Shown in pieces: positions 5,362 through 5,562 of a stretch of DNA of 5,562 nucleotides; position 1 is the first letter of the stretch; each line of letters begins with the position of its first letter. The DNA is taken from NCBI GenBank assembly GCA_030837425.1, contig JAUPLJ010000036.1, positions 1 through 5,562 of the forward strand, in the 5' to 3' direction. Source of the DNA: Patescibacteria group bacterium (GTDB taxonomy: Bacteria > Patescibacteriota > Minisyncoccia > Phycocordibacterales > UBA5272). Under the pieces are notes generated by a model, which did not search any database, was not told the origin of the DNA, and saw only the letters and a program-made list of their open reading frames with translations. The position numbers and the translations under genes are program-made.

Positions 5362-5406
5362 TTTTAAATAATGTAAAGACTATTTGACTAAAATAATCAT
5401 GATTAA

Positions 5407-5415
5407 ATTATATCA
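5407..5415 (-). promoter_or_regulatory. Distal extended -10 promoter of the 190-aa pilin-like gene
   Basis: The minus strand reads TGATATAAT, a perfect extended -10, with a TTGTCT-like -35 at a short 15-base spacing. The predicted start is near 5400, giving a leader of about 54 bases before the pilin-like ATG. It lies between the preceding terminator and the gene, as expected for an independent transcription unit. The start would coincide with the ATG of a 6-codon open frame (5380-5400). Confidence 0.5.
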
Positions 5416-5455
5416 TTAAAAAAAGTAAGACAAGTATATTATTCACAAAAATATG

Positions 5456-5489
5456 AAATAAAAGAAAAACACTGCAATATCGCAGTGTT
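5456..5489 (-). terminator. Intrinsic terminator of a gene upstream of the window edge
   Basis: AACACTGC (5468-5475) and GCAGTGTT (5482-5489) form an 8-bp stem around a 6-base loop. On the minus strand the stem is followed by a T-rich run (TTTCTTTTATTT) to about 5456. This shows that a minus-strand gene ends between here and the right edge or just beyond it. Confidence 0.8.
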
Positions 5490-5508
5490 ATTATCAACTA
5501 ACCAAAAA

Positions 5509-5562
5509 TTAAAAGAAATCAATTTTTTTATCTTTTATGGAATCCATTAGCCATATAAACCA
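5509..5562 (-). CDS. Possible 3' tail of an unidentified gene, start outside the window
   Basis: The terminator at 5456-5489 implies a gene ending nearby, and two minus-strand frames enter from the right edge. One ends with TAA at 5509-5511 and gives WFIWLMDSIKDKKIDFF. The other ends with TAA at 5528-5530 and gives VYMANGFHKR. The third frame meets stops at once. I cannot choose firmly: the longer frame ends 19 bases before the hairpin, while the shorter one has codons more like its neighbours. Neither tail identifies a family. The coordinates given are for the longer frame. Confidence 0.3.
   Translation of the reverse strand, partial: WFIWLMDSIKDKKIDFF

Noticed and set aside
1..5562. Alternative genetic code (UGA read as Gly, as in Gracilibacteria or Absconditabacteria)
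   Set aside because: All genes translate to full-length family members with no in-frame TGA, and they end in TAA or TAG, so the standard bacterial code is enough.
1..5562. tRNA, rRNA, CRISPR array, insertion sequence or prophage signal
   Set aside because: Both strands were read. No cloverleaf with a TTCRA-type arm, no regularly spaced repeats, no transposase or terminal inverted repeats, and no abrupt change in composition were found.

Overview
The window is AT-rich bacterial DNA in which every supported gene is on the minus strand. It probably comes from a Patescibacteria/CPR genome, most likely of the Parcubacteria type. The reasons are: an S2 protein whose N-terminus reads AGVAYGYSKTRRNP where most bacteria have an HFGH-type motif; a CTC-type L25; a pair of small two-helix pilin-like membrane proteins of the kind common in CPR genomes; a coiled-coil/lytic transglycosylase protein; very short intergenic gaps; and no Shine-Dalgarno sequence ahead of any start. 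This placement rests on remembered family resemblance, not on a search.

Layout in transcription order, right to left. (1) At the right edge is the possible tail of an unidentified gene, closed by a terminator at 5456-5489. (2) A secreted or anchored pilin-like protein of 190 aa (4774-5346) has its own promoter region and ends at a terminator (4712-4747). (3) A second promoter, packed against that terminator, drives a small 83-aa two-helix paralogue (4424-4675). After 17 bases comes glycyl-tRNA synthetase (2976-4406), probably on the same transcript. (4) A well-formed promoter at 2907-2934 drives rpmG (L33, 2745-2900) and rplY (L25/CTC, 2097-2723), and this unit ends at a perfect hairpin terminator (2052-2086). 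(5) A 448-aa exported coiled-coil lytic transglycosylase (654-2000) follows. (6) rpsB (S2) has its own promoter (605-633) and runs off the left edge without its C-terminus.

Three genes are translation housekeeping (S2, L33, L25) and one charges tRNA-Gly. Three are envelope proteins: two pilin-like proteins and one peptidoglycan-cleaving enzyme. The envelope set recalls VirB2/VirB1-type parts of a type IV secretion-like machine, but nothing here shows that they work together.

The most distinctive non-coding signal is promoter geometry. For several genes the best -10 box ends only 6-9 bases before the start codon, and no start has a purine-rich ribosome binding site. This suggests leaderless or nearly leaderless mRNAs. 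No tRNA, rRNA, CRISPR array, insertion sequence or other mobile element was seen. No stretch longer than 300 bases lacks a gene.
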